The notes under the pieces: generated by a model
Database searches by the model: none
What the model was told of the DNA's origin: nothing
Seen by the model: the letters and a program-made list of their open reading frames with translations, nothing else
DNA from: Euphorbia lathyris
Taxonomy: Eukaryota > Streptophyta > Magnoliopsida > Malpighiales > Euphorbiaceae
NCBI RefSeq assembly: GCF_963576675.1
Contig: NC_088915.1
Span: 86,251,501 to 86,315,500, forward strand
Direction of reading: 5' to 3'
Length of the DNA: 64,000 nt
In this document: piece after piece, positions 33,341 through 44,459 of the stretch
How positions within the stretch are numbered: position 1 is the first letter of the stretch
Layout: each line of letters starts with the position of its first letter
Translations under genes and position numbers: made by a program

Positions 33341-36300
33341 TCATCTCTGATCTAGTAAATTCTGACAAGCCTCAATGAGCCAGTAGTGCCGATGATTACC
33401 TGAACTAGAAGAATTCACACAGTTAACTACTACAAGCGCATCCACCTCACATATCACTTTTCTGAACCCCAATTTCCAAGCCAGACTGATCCCGTAGTAT
33501 AAGCCCCAGAGTTCCGCTAGCATGGCTGTGCTAATCCCCAAATTACAGACAAAGCCTCCTAGCCAATTACCGTCTATATCCCGAATTAGGCCTCCACACG
33601 AAGCCGCCCCGGGGTCCCTTTTGCTCGCCCCATCGCTATTAACCTTTACCCAATTCTCCCTCGGAGCTTTCCACAACAAATTCCGATTCTGGCAACCTTG
33701 GTTCTGCAGGCCACCGCTGTTTCTAGTTCCGTTCAGCCTCCGTCTGCCCCGAATCATTTCCCTTGCCTGGAAACTGATAAAAGACGGTTTGTCCACTATT
33801 TCTGGTTTGGCTTCGTCGAAGATCTTCTCGTTTCTCCATCGCCAAATCCACCAGCAGCCAATAGCAAATATCGATCTCCAATCCACTTCCTTCCATTTTT
33901 CCCTGCTCTGGATGTTCAATTGAATCTATTCTCTCAAATCTCCGGCGAAAAATTGCTGCTTCAAACGGCTTGGGACGAACTGCTTCCAAATTTGGCTCGC
34001 CTCCGGACAGTCCCGTAGAATATGCAGATTTGATTCCGATTTTTTACAAACTTTGCATTCATCTGTATCGCTCAGGTGCCTCCTGACCCGTCTTTCATTC
34101 GACAGAGTCGCATCATGGTTTATAGTCCAAATAAAATAACGGATTCTCTCGGTGACCTCCAAATCCCAGACTAGTTTCCAGTCCCGACCCTCGCCCTCTA
34201 CATCCATACTCTCCATTTCCTCCATTTGCAGCCCATACGCTGTTCTTACCGAGAAATCACCCGTCTGCGTTAGCCCCCAAGACCAGCCATCCTTCCTCTC
34301 ATTATTCGGAAATAACATATAAGCTGCGAGTTGATACAAGGCTTTAACCGGGAGTAAATATTGCAACGAGATCCAGTCCCAGCCATCGGTTAACCAGTAC
34401 TCTGCCACTTTCTTCATACTGTCTTCGTCTGAAGGGGGAGAGGTGGCCACTTTCACAAGGCGAGTGCCCTCTATCCAAATATCGTTCCAGAAAGAAGTGT
34501 CTTCTCCATTTTTTACTACACGGTTGAGGCCTTTTCTCAGTAAATCCACTCCATATAGGATACTTTTCCAAATGTGGCTCTTCGTTCTACTTCTTCTGAA
34601 CATATCCATCCCCTCTCTCTTGCCCGCGTAGATCCCTCGGAGAACCCGGACCCATAGGGATTCAGGTTCGGTTAACATCCGCCACCCTAGCTTGGCAACA
34701 TTTGCCTTATTGACCGCTCTAGACTGCCTGATACCCAAACCGCCCTTCCTGCGTGATCTGCACACGGTGCTCCAGTGGACCAGATGAATCTTCTGCCCTC
34801 TCTCTAAACTTCCCCATAGGAACCTCCGGCTAATAGCGTCCAATTTCCGACAAATACTCACCGGAAGGGCCGCTGTCTGCATGTTATAGATCGGTAAAGC
34901 TGAGAGGACTGATTTGATTAGCGTCGTTCTTCCTGCAAAGGAGAGGGTTTTTTCCTTCCAACCCGAGAGGCGCTGTTTCACCCGATCAACTACATGATTA
35001 TAAGTGTCCTTGTCAACTTTGTCGTGAATGATGTTCACTCCTAGGTACCGTCCCAGGTTATTCGTGCACCTGATCCCCAATTCTGAAGCCACCTCAGCCT
35101 TGACATCTGGTCTAGCGTTTGAGGAGAAAAAAAGACAAGATTTCTCAAGGCTTACTCTCTGACCCGAGCAGTCACAAAAGTAGCTAAGAATGTTCTTGAC
35201 AAGCTTAGCTTGAGTCCACGAGGCTTCTGACAATAAGATGATGTCATCTGCAAAGAAACAATGTGTTAGCGGGGGGCCCTTTGCTGAGAGAATAGCTGGT
35301 TTCCAGTCTCCTTTTTCTGCTGCATCCAGAATCAAATGACTGAGCCTCTCAAGGCATAGGACAAAGAGGTAGGGAGACAGCGGGTCACCTTGCCGGAGCC
35401 CCCTAGAGGATTTGAAGCTTTCCCCTTGTTCGCCATTCCAAAGGACTTGTAAGGAAGGAGAGGAAACGCAGGCCATAATAGTGTCCACCATGCCCGCATG
35501 AAGGCCAACCTGCTGCAAAGTTTCCCGGAGGAAATTCCAGCTAATCCTGTCATAAGCTTTCTCTAGATCAAGCTTCAATAGCATAAACACTTTCTTTCCT
35601 TTCTTCTTCTCAAATGAGTGCACAGCCTCCTGAATCAGAATAATGTTATCCGTTATTTGTCTTCCAGGCACAAAGCTGCATTGCATAGGTCCAACAATCC
35701 CAGGAAGGAGCGGCTTCAGCCTCCCAACAATGCATTTTGTTATAACATTGTAGCTGACATTACATAAGCTTATCGGTCTAAACTGGGCTAAGGAAACTGG
35801 GCTCTCAATCTTTGGAATAAGGGTTATCAAAGTGTTGTTAATACCATCCTCCAACTTCCCATCATTTAGCGGTTGTAGAACGCAAGCACTCAATTTAGTT
35901 CCCACTATCTCCCAAAACTTTTGATAGAAACCGGCCTGCAGACCATCAGGCCCCGGGGCCTTCCAGGCACTCATCGTTCCTAGCGCCGCTCGGACCTCCT
36001 CCAGCTCATACGGCTTAGCTAAATCATCCCTATCCGTTAGCTCAATCCTTGGGAAAGACGTCTTGGTCAGCAGATTAGGCCTCACAGGCATCTCTTCCTT
36101 GTACAACTCTCGGAAGAACCAGGTCGCCATTTCCTTGAGCTTTTCTCCCCTCCATTCCCACAACCCTTCCTCATTCTGAAGCCCAGCCACCTTATTCCTT
36201 CGAGTTCGGATCACAGTAGAGATGTGGAAGTAGGAAGTGTTTCGATCACCCTCGCACAGCCATTGAGTCCTTGACTTTTGGTGCCAGTACAGTTCCTCCT

Positions 36301-37362
36301 GTTCCAGAGTAGTATTCAACTCCGCACATAGCCTTGCCTCTAATCTTAACAAACCCCGAGTGCATCTGCTAGCCAAAGCGCGCTGCACCCCCCCTAATCT
36401 CGCATAAATTCTGTTCTTCCTAGCAAAGATATTGCCAAAACTCTGTCGATTCCACTGAATCAGATTCTCTCTGATGTTCGACGTTGCTTCCATCAGAGAA
36501 GCTGAATCCCGCCAACCCTGATAGACTTGGTCCTTGAGTGTGTCATCTGTAAGCCATGCGCGCATGAACCGAAAGGGAACAGAAGTTCTAATCTCAGCGT
36601 TTCGTAGGTCAATCAGCAATGGGACATGGTCTGATTTGAAGCGCTGAAGGTGTTTCACGATAGCTTCCGGATACGTCAGACGCCAATCCGTAGAGCAAAG
36701 ACCCCTGTCCAGGCGACAGGCAACCCGGGTACGGGGGGAGGAGCCTCGGTACCAGGTAAACTTAGGGCCAATGAAACCTAAATCCACAAGCTCCATTTGG
36801 TTGATCCAGTTCGCGAAAGGGGCGCATCTATCCAGAACTCTAGCTGAACCTCCCTGTTTCTCCGATGCCTCCTTTATGCAATTAAAGTCCCCACACAATA
36901 ACCAAGGCTGGCTTACCATGTTCTTCGTGTCTAGCAGATCCTTGAAGAAACTTCTCTTGTGCACCATTTGAGGTCTCACATAGCAAGCATAGAGGAGGAA
37001 CGAGGACCCGTGGTTCAAATTCCCTTACATAGTGACCTCACAGTGAAGAAACTGATAGTTTCTGATAAGAACATCAACCTTGACCAAGTTCTCATCCCAA
37101 AAAACCCAAATTCCACCGCTGAAACCCTCAGCTTCCACTAGTTCATGCTTTGTTAAACCAATTTGCTTACCAATATCAGAAGCCCGGGAGCCCGGGAGCC
37201 CGGGATACGAGTCTCCAAGAGGCATAGAATGGTAGGACGGTAGGTTCGAACCATTAATCTTAAAGCACGCTGAAAACTGGTGCCTCCTGCACCAAAGCAA
37301 TTCCAGGCTATAATCTTCATAAGCAAATGGCAATGCATGAAACTAAGCAACCAGCAGGGCAT
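33341..37362 (-). pseudogene. LINE B ORF2: endonuclease, reverse transcriptase, RNase H
   Basis: The likely native start is the ATG at 37320 (MKIIAWNCFGAGG), although an ATG at 37362 overlaps the ORF1 stop. Apurinic endonuclease about 37320-36700 (CLLETRIPGS, LLCGDFNCI). An extra 8-bp CCCGGGCT unit near 37184-37207 shifts the frame. A TAA sits at 37025-37027. From 37018 the frame is long: RT (SAWKAPGPDGLQAGF, PISLCNVSYNVI, catalytic HCFFADDIILLS), thumb, zf-RVT (CKVCKKSESNLHILRDC), a TAG at 33926-33928, then RNase H (KVNSDGASKRDPGAASCGG, AELWGLYYG). It ends near 33341. One frameshift and two nonsense codons: recently dead. Confidence 0.9.
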
Positions 37363-38912
37363 TAGTTGTCCTCCCCTCTGGCTATCCCTTCTAGAATTTG
37401 AAGTGTCGATCGATCACGCAGCTTTTGGTTCAACCTGTTATTTCCCTTCACTTTCAGGACCTCCACCTCACTGCTTAGGGGTCCAATCTCCTTCAACGGA
37501 GTACGAGTCTCCACTTCCGTACGAGTCCGCTTCCCTCTACCTGCTTCCAGATCAGAACATGTCATGTCGCCATACCCTCCACTTTCGATGTCCATATTTT
37601 CTCCCAATAGTCCTGCAAATCTATTCATGCTTTTGGATCGGTTAGAATCTTGGTTCTCCTTGTTTCTAGCTGCTATGGTCAAAGTAGGTTTTCCTTTCAT
37701 TCTGTTTACGTTTCTGTCTATTGGTTTCGACGGGGCAGTACCTGAGACCTGCTGTTTCCCAAACCCCTGGAATTCAAACCCCGACTGCAAATGCAGGTTT
37801 GGTTGTGTTGTAGATTGAAACGGGTTAGCACTATTCAAACTCCGCTGGTCCTCTCTCTCACTAACTTTTGCCCCTTTGTCACTTTGCCATTTTCTTGCTG
37901 CTGCTGTATTAAACCTATGTTTCGGAACAATCATCCAGGGTCCATACGCCCCAACTTCCTTCTCCTCCTCGTTTACTTTCTTAATTGCTTCCACATTCCC
38001 TTCTCCCTCATTGTTTTGGTCAGTTGCCCTGTTTGGCTCTTCCGTAATCATATCATTGGACGCCAGGGGTTCCCTGGCGGGAATTGCACTCGGCCAGCAA
38101 CAATCAGTTCGGACATGGCCATATCTCCCGCACTTGGTGCATGCAGTGTGAAGCCCTTCATATTCAACTCTTTGTACTTCTCCCTCTAGCTCAAACTGTG
38201 CTACTAGCGGTTTAAGCAGATCAATTTCAACACAAATTCTGGCAAAACGGCCTCTCATTCTCATTGCTGTGTTCTCATCCACACGAATCGGTTTCCCAAC
38301 AGCTCCAGCAAGTGCAAGGAGAACATCCTCATCATAATATAATAAAGGGAGTTGAGGTAATCGAATCCATACCATTGATTTCTCGACACAGGTATCCAGA
38401 GGATTAAAGTCTGCCGACCAAGCTCGGACGGTGAGGTAGTGTCCCTGGACCATCCAAGGGCCATCATTGATGATATGATCTCTGTCCATCTCTTCATCAA
38501 ATTGCACAAGGTGGAATCCTGCTCCCAAATCCATCATGTTAACCCCTGCAATTGGTTTCCATAGCTCTAAGGTTCTCTTCTGGAGTGCTACATATCCCAG
38601 GTTCCTTCCCCGCAGCTTCACTATTAGGGCTTTCTCCCATGGTTTAGCCAATTTCCTCTTCAAATCCGGGTCAATCGTCACTTTAGGGATCAATGGGTCG
38701 GATTCATCAACTGTGATATTCACGAGTCCTGCTGCACGTAAATCAGTCCTGGTTCGAATGGGGGTGTGGATCGCCTTAGCCATGGCAATATCTCTCCAAG
38801 AGGTCTTGGCAGCCATCGATGATTCCGGCGGGTTGGGGTTACTTTTGTCAGGCGGTACGGACGGCGGCAGAGGTCGCTCGCCATGGAGAAGGGGGTGCTG
38901 GTCGCTCGCCAT
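37362..38912 (-). CDS. LINE B ORF1: DUF4283/zinc-knuckle nucleic-acid-binding protein
   Basis: 516 residues, intact. DUF4283-type domain about 85-180 (KPWEKALIVKLRGRNLGY, FDEEMDRDHIINDGPWMV), then SMVWIRLPQLPL, and a CCHC knuckle at 258-271 (CTKCGRYGHVRTDC). The C-terminal half is low-complexity and charged. This is the gag-like RNA-binding ORF1 of plant L1 elements, expected to package the element RNA. Its TAA stop overlaps an ATG in another frame (TAATG at 37360-37364). Confidence 0.92.
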   Translation of the reverse strand: MASDQHPLLHGERPLPPSVPPDKSNPNPPESSMAAKTSWRDIAMAKAIHTPIRTRTDLRAAGLVNITVDESDPLIPKVTIDPDLKRKLAKPWEKALIVKLRGRNLGYVALQKRTLELWKPIAGVNMMDLGAGFHLVQFDEEMDRDHIINDGPWMVQGHYLTVRAWSADFNPLDTCVEKSMVWIRLPQLPLLYYDEDVLLALAGAVGKPIRVDENTAMRMRGRFARICVEIDLLKPLVAQFELEGEVQRVEYEGLHTACTKCGRYGHVRTDCCWPSAIPAREPLASNDMITEEPNRATDQNNEGEGNVEAIKKVNEEEKEVGAYGPWMIVPKHRFNTAAARKWQSDKGAKVSEREDQRSLNSANPFQSTTQPNLHLQSGFEFQGFGKQQVSGTAPSKPIDRNVNRMKGKPTLTIAARNKENQDSNRSKSMNRFAGLLGENMDIESGGYGDMTCSDLEAGRGKRTRTEVETRTPLKEIGPLSSEVEVLKVKGNNRLNQKLRDRSTLQILEGIARGEDN

Positions 38913-38954
38913 AAATTCTTTTTATTTCTTAATTGCTATTAGTCATTTTACTTT

Positions 38955-39284
38955 AAAAAATACAAAAATTAACTATTTTTATTTGTTTTTTTAATTAAAT
39001 TCTAAAATATCATATTTTTCGTTTTATTAGTTAACGTATTTCTTGTGTTTTGTAGAAATACTCGAAATTTCAAAACCGACCCTAATGAAATACCAAGTTA
39101 AAGCAGTAAAATAAAGTTTTGGAATAAAAAAAATCAGTCCTCAAACTTTTGAACTTATTATCAATTTCATCCTTTTCTAAAGTAAAACAAGACCCTATAA
39201 TTTTACATCGAAGAGTCAAATTAACAAAACTGTATTAGTTAGAGAGATTTTATGGACGAAATTAATATTTAGAATTTGTTGATG
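38955..39284. other. AT-rich spacer
   Basis: About 330 bases with nothing recognisable apart from diffuse AT-rich sequence. Confidence 0.3.
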
Positions 39285-39293
39285 TAATATTAA

Positions 39294-39700
39294 GGCCTAA
39301 TACACAAATAACCCCTGAACTTGTCCAAATATTGCAACTGCCTCATCCAGCTTTCAATTGTAACAACTTACCCCTCAAACTTGTCTAATTATAAAACATA
39401 ACCTCTCAAACTTGTCCAATTGTAAAACATAACCCCAAATTGCTGACATGTACTGCAATTGAAGAAACACGTGAAATACAAAATCTGTAACGCTCATGGA
39501 GTGTGATAATCAGATCTTTGACATGATACGAATCCGGAGAAACGTTTTTACGGTTGCTTCAAGTACGAGATAAAAAAATTTCCAATTTGGGGTTATGTTT
39601 TACAATTAGATAAGTTTAAGAGGTAAGTTGTTACAATTAAAAGTTGATGGGGACAGTTGCAACATTTAGATAAGTTCAAGAGTTATTTGTGTATTAGGCC
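39294..39700. mobile_element. MITE with 9-bp target duplication (GGCTTAATAC family)
   Basis: Inverted ends GGCCTAATACACAAATAAC and complement, through CTTGTCCAA(A)TATTGCAAC. Exact 9-bp duplication TAATATTAA at 39285-39293 and 39701-39709. 407 bp. Confidence 0.92.
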
Positions 39701-39709
39701 TAATATTAA

Positions 39710-40532
39710 ATGCTTTATATTTACTATATTTGAAGTAGACTTGTTTATAAGTTTGGGTACTCATTCGGCTTGTCTAGCCTTTGTCTAATGTACCGAGCTT
39801 GAATAAGAACAAATAACATTAGATTCAATTCAGTCCAATCCCATCTAAATCTGGCAATTTTTTTAGCCTAATTTAGGATTTGATTATGTTTTGGTCAAAA
39901 CAGTAACAAAGAGATAAATAGAAAATTAGAAATTCGTAATCCAACGGGTATTTATATGTACACGTGGAAGTTAAAGAGAAAGTGCTACTTCCTCATGTTT
40001 TTAGCTTAAAATAAATAAATAATATATATATAAGGGTTCATGTCCTTCATGTCAAGTAAAGGACTGTCCACATTGTTCGGCACTCATCAAATGTAGACTC
40101 TAACTACATTTGTCTAAAAATATGTGTGAGTCATATATTCGACATAAAAGATTTAAACTCTTATACGAGGTATCAACAAAATAAGACAGGTTTATGGATG
40201 ACAACGGGTAGAATATCTGCGGGTGCTTATATCCGTTAAGAATCAGCATATAAAATAAATAAATTACAAATCTTACAAATTTAACATAACTTTAATAAAC
40301 ATTCTAAATCATTCAAATTATTAAGAAATTAAACACACTAAAAAAATAAAAATCAATGATATAATGATAATTTTCATTTTTCTGTCAATTTACTGTCCAC
40401 ATTTATCAACCTTAAAAATTTGTGTCTAAATACATGATGGATATCGGATACCCCGATGGATAATCTCATACCCCTCACGGGTAATTTTTTAAATCTCATA
40501 CTCGTCTTATATCCTTTTATATAAGTGATGAC
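39710..40532. other. Gene-free stretch with a hAT-like remnant
   Basis: About 40193-40530 has GGATGACAACGGGTAGAATATC at one end and GGGTA/TACCC-type words like the 27857-28404 element, but a clean second terminus is missing. The rest is AT-rich with no gene. Confidence 0.4.
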
Positions 40533-41015
40533 TGATGGTGAAATCTACGAACGGAGCTCTTCCATGTGAGGCGTCGTTGGGATCGGCGGGGGACACTCCG
40601 ATGTCAAAGTCAGTAACTTGTATAAGAATAAACTGTAAGCACGAAGTAGGGTTTTAGAAAGTGTGTATCTCAATAGCTTGGGATGCAAGCTATTTATACT
40701 CATGTAATCGTAACTCCAGATAACTAGAAAGTCTCCATTAATGCCCCATTAATGGCGGTTACTGATCTTATTCAAGTATGACCATTAGCTTATTAATGAG
40801 TTATTAGTTGCCTTTATTAGGAATCGGCTTGGCCGTTCCTTAGGCGTATCGAGCGGATCCCCCAAGGCGTTGACCCTCTGTGGCGTGTTGAGGAATCTGT
40901 AGATCCGCCTCCTAAGAGCCTTGCTTCATACGCCATAGTTTTGGCGATCCTCTTTATCCGCGATCGTTTGGTTAATTACCCTTTTAGTCCCGTAGATAAT
41001 ATCTGGATGTTATCA
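40533..41015 (-). repeat. Possible solo LTR or TRIM remnant
   Basis: TGATGG...TTATCA borders, unusually GC-rich for the region, with a CTATTTATACTCATG stretch like an LTR promoter. No matching 5-bp duplication (ATGAC versus ATAAG), so this remains tentative. Confidence 0.35.
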
Positions 41016-41165
41016 ATAAGTTTCAGATAATCCAATTAGAATAGGTACTATCTCGAAGCCATGGTTAAAAAGGTGTCGGCTTTAATGTGGGTAGAAGAAA
41101 TTTTGTTTGGATAACAACTCAAACATTGATTATTCGTAAGTTACGCAAAGTCTTTTCTCACTATA

Positions 41166-41974
41166 CAGTAAAACCTCTATAAATTAATACTCGATAAATT
41201 AATAAACTTTTTAAAATAATAATTTCTTCTGGTCCCGACTTGGGCCAGTTCAAAAAATGATCAATTTTAATAAATTAATAAGATAATATTTTTCTGGAAC
41301 AACCCCTTATAAATACATTGTATTATTACCTCTATAAATTAATAATTTCTCAAATACATATGCAAAATATATATAGATATACATACTTGGGATAATTTAG
41401 CAAAATATGAATCTATAGTATTTTGTTTTTTCTTGAAATTTAAATCTAGTTGAATTTCATCTCTAACTATTCTCAGTGCATTCAAAAGTTCCAGTGTATC
41501 CTTGTCAAATTTTAACAAAAAATTGTAAAGAATGAATGACGTTATAATTGCTTCATTTCTTGTGACTGGTTTTAAAGGTACCAAATCATCTTCAGTTTCA
41601 TCCTCAATTGAATTTTGCATAACGCTTGATACAATTTCTTCTAAATTTTGGACTTGTGAGCATTCATTGTTTTCACCTGGATAATCCAATATTTGATTGA
41701 TATTCATTTGATTGCGGTAACCAAGCTGACCAATCGTTCCCTCAAGTTCATGAATGTCTTCTTCCGTGATTGCTTCCTCTAAATTCGTTGTGACATATTC
41801 ATCCCGTCTACGAATTTTGCAATGTTTGAAATAATTAATAATTTAAAATTTATTTTTAAAAAATTTAAAATCACTCTATAAAATAATAATTATTAATTTA
41901 TCGATTAATTAATATCTCTCTAAATTAATAAAAATCCATGGTCCCAATATTATTAATTTATAGAGGTTTTACTG
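41166..41974 (-). mobile_element. pogo-type DNA transposon (Emigrant/Lemi1-like), internally deleted
   Basis: Inverted ends CAGTAAAACCTCTATAAATT flanked by TA on both sides (41164-41165 and 41975-41976). This is the published Emigrant/Lemi1 type terminus. It carries a C-terminal transposase remnant in the middle. 809 bp. Confidence 0.9.
41339..41707 (-). pseudogene. C-terminal fragment of a pogo/Lemi1-type transposase
   Basis: 122 residues. The stretch DDLVPLKPVTRNEAI...LHNFLL-like...RDEIQLDLNFKKKQNTIDSYF resembles the acidic C-terminal tail of plant pogo-like transposases; the DDE catalytic core and CENP-B-type DNA-binding domain are absent. Non-autonomous element. Confidence 0.7.
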
Positions 41975-41976
41975 TA

Positions 41977-42470
41977 TTTTTTCATTACAACTCGAAATAT
42001 TAAATGACAATTTAAGACTTTAATTTTTGTTAGTCCTAATAATCCAGTAATCCATCAAATTTGTAGGCAAAAATAATTTAATAATTCAATGGGATAGGGC
42101 CTTTAGTTATTTAAGGCCTTAACAGTTTGATGGACTAGGGCTTTAATAATAATTTAATTTAACTATGTTTAAGGAAGGCCCTTTAATTATTTAAGGCTAT
42201 TGGGCCAGACTTGTGGACATATTCGGATTATTTAAGATCATATATGGCCGGGCTTGAACAATCTGTCCACTGTTTTTTTTCCTAAGAAAAGACCCTGCAT
42301 TAAATAGAATCAGAATACAAGGTTTGCATTAGAGGATTAATAAGAACACATTCACTCCTAAAGCTTCATGCTTAATTCTACCAACATCAACATCTGTAAG
42401 TCACAACGAAATGCCTGTAATTTAAAATGTGACAACAGAAAATATTGTTTTATTTGATTATATTTAATTT
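41977..42470. other. Gene-free AT-rich stretch
   Basis: Contains loosely repeated TTTAATTATTTAAGGC words (about 42060-42240); no gene or element ends recognised. Confidence 0.3.
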
Positions 42471-42479
42471 AACCAAATT

Positions 42480-42945
42480 CTTAAAGGATGGTTTTCGTGT
42501 TATTAATGAGGATGAGATAGATGTTATTACCGCTTTTAATGCAACGGAAACATTCTGAATTCATTTTCCATAAACATTTTAAATGACTTTAATCTAGTTT
42601 ATAGTTTATCAAGTCAAGAAAACAATAAAGGAACTTTGGGAATCTTTAGATCACAAGTATAAACCAAAGGATGCAAATGCTGAGAAATTCTTAGTTGGGC
42701 AATTCCCAAATTTTACCGTGGTAGATCCCAAAAAGGTTGTAAGTCATGTGCAAGAATTACAACTCATTATCCATTAGATTCATGTTGAAGGTACGATACT
42801 TAATGAATCTTTCCAAGTGGATGCAAAAAAAACAAATGACCATCATTTTCAAACTTTATAATGAAAAACAACAAAGGCTCGGAAGAAGTCATCCAAAGTT
42901 TCTAGCCAAGATTTGGCCAGAGTGAACGGTGGAGGTTAAGAAATA
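42480..42945 (+). pseudogene. Copia-type gag (UBN2) relic
   Basis: On the plus strand the residues TIKELWESLDHKYKPKDAN, EKFLVGQFPNFTVVDPKKV and HVQELQLIIH are typical of the gag N-terminal region of Copia retrotransposons. Several stops and frameshifts; no LTR, protease or pol nearby. An old fragment. Confidence 0.75.
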
Positions 42946-42984
42946 CTCCAAATAAAGGTAAAAAACCTCAACACAACTAAGACG

Positions 42985-43180
42985 CATGCAATGTATTTTC
43001 CACGTTTAATTTTTTTTTTTTTTTTTTTTGCATTCGAGTGATCAATTGATTACATTTTACGCAAGTTCAGAGACTAACCGAATATTTTAATTCAAGCTAA
43101 AAGGGTTATCATGATATTTTGAAAGTTTATGAAGTCAATTAAGTTTTTTGGACAAGTTCATAGTAAATGATGTATTATGC
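42985..43180. mobile_element. Half of a GGCTTAATAC-family MITE
   Basis: The right arm (TTTTTTGGACAAGTTCATAG...AAATGATGTATTATGCC) matches the 329-799 element in order; the left arm is missing. A long T run (43011-43029) marks the break. Confidence 0.6.
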
Positions 43181-43684
43181 CTTTAAAATTTAATATATAT
43201 AAATTGGAAGATTTTTTTATATTAAAATTCAATATATGTACTTTATATTACACATATTTTAACCTATAAACTAAAACGTCAATGTCAATCAGGATTTTAA
43301 ACTATCAAAAGCATTAATTAAGTTCCTGAACTAAGCAAAAAATCATCAGTCGAGTTCTTATGCTGTCCTAAAATAAATGCTATGGACTGTAATGATCTTT
43401 GTGTTTGCTCAAAATGAATTGGGGAAAAGAGGCTGGAAATGTTTAACTAAATGATTTTCGATAAGGACTCAATTAATAATTTTCACTTAGAATGAAGACT
43501 CGATTGATAATTTTTACTTAATTTAAAGACTAATAAAAAATCGGGTTGATGATTTTGATAGTTTAAGGTCATAACTTGCATCCAGACTTTAGTTTTGCGA
43601 TCAAAGAGTATTATGCACTTTTTAAAACTACTTCTAAAAATAGTTTAATCATTATTATATTAATTAATATGTTACCTTGTAAAT

Positions 43685-44118
43685 AAATCTGGTCGCGGCC
43701 CGGATACCTGCCCGGTCCACCGAGATCCGTATCTCTTGTACCGGGTTTGGACAATGAAAATTACTCTTAGATCCAGTCCGGTCCAGACCCGTTAAAACCC
43801 GTTTATTTTTTGGGACTTATGAAAATATCACGGCCCGACCCAGTCCGGCCCGCCTTATTAATATTAATTAGAAAATTTATGTATTTACAATTAAATATTT
43901 ATTTTTAAATATAAATTTGATTTTTTATAATTAAAAATTAGGTATATTTTTTTAGGTGGACTTATATAGGTTAGATTTGAGATTTGATTTATAAGCCCGA
44001 ATCTAGACCGATCCGAACCCGTCTAAATTAACAGTAGACTGGGCTGAGCTTGGGATGAGTATTTCTACATAAAAATCCGACAGGCCAGGCCCGAACCCAG
44101 CCCAGCCCGGCCCATGGA
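43685..44118. mobile_element. hAT-like MITE remnant (CCCGG-rich ends)
   Basis: GGTCGCGGCCCGG at the left and CAGCCCGGCCCATGGAC at the right, with GGTCCAGACCCG/CGGGTTTGGAC words in between, as in 51384-51807 and 30017-30750. Target duplication not resolved. Confidence 0.5.
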
Positions 44119-44459
44119 CAGGGCTCGTAAAAAGAATAAAATAATAGGAAATTCTCTATATAAATCTCTTAGCTTTTTAGGTTTAATCACATTCCACTCC
44201 TTCTTCCATCTCCACAGCCGCCTCATTTTCCCTCCTCCTCCTCCTTCTTCTTCTTCTTGTCTTTCTCAGCTACGATCGTATAACGTAATTTCAGTTCTGA
44301 TTCCTACATCATCTCCCATCAGATTTTCGCACTCGTTTTTGCTCAGTTTATATGATTATTTGAATTTGAATTTGAATTTTGAATGGCTGGAGTCTCTCAC
44401 GAGTGGGAAAATCTAATGGAGATGATGAAGATTATGATGGTGAATGGTCAAGCTGAATG

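Larger units (their letters stand above)
33058..38937 (-). mobile_element. Nearly full-length L1-type LINE (LINE B), 5.9 kb
   Basis: Poly(A) end is the T run at 33059-33070. ORF1 and ORF2 in tandem. Both flanks carry ATTAGTCATTTTAC plus a short T run (33045-33058 and 38938-38951), a LINE-sized target duplication. Only about 25 bases precede the ORF1 ATG, so the 5' UTR is short or slightly truncated. It inserted just beyond the MITE at 32491-33022. Confidence 0.95.

Noticed and set aside
33522..34018. Overlapping plus-strand open frames of 133 and 106 codons
   Set aside because: Antisense of LINE B ORF2 RNase H.
37791..38189. Plus-strand 132-codon open frame, and the 152-codon frame at 38536-38994
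   Set aside because: Antisense of the intact LINE B ORF1.
40533..41015. Confident solo-LTR call
   Set aside because: TG/CA-like borders but no target-site duplication, so kept only as a tentative repeat.
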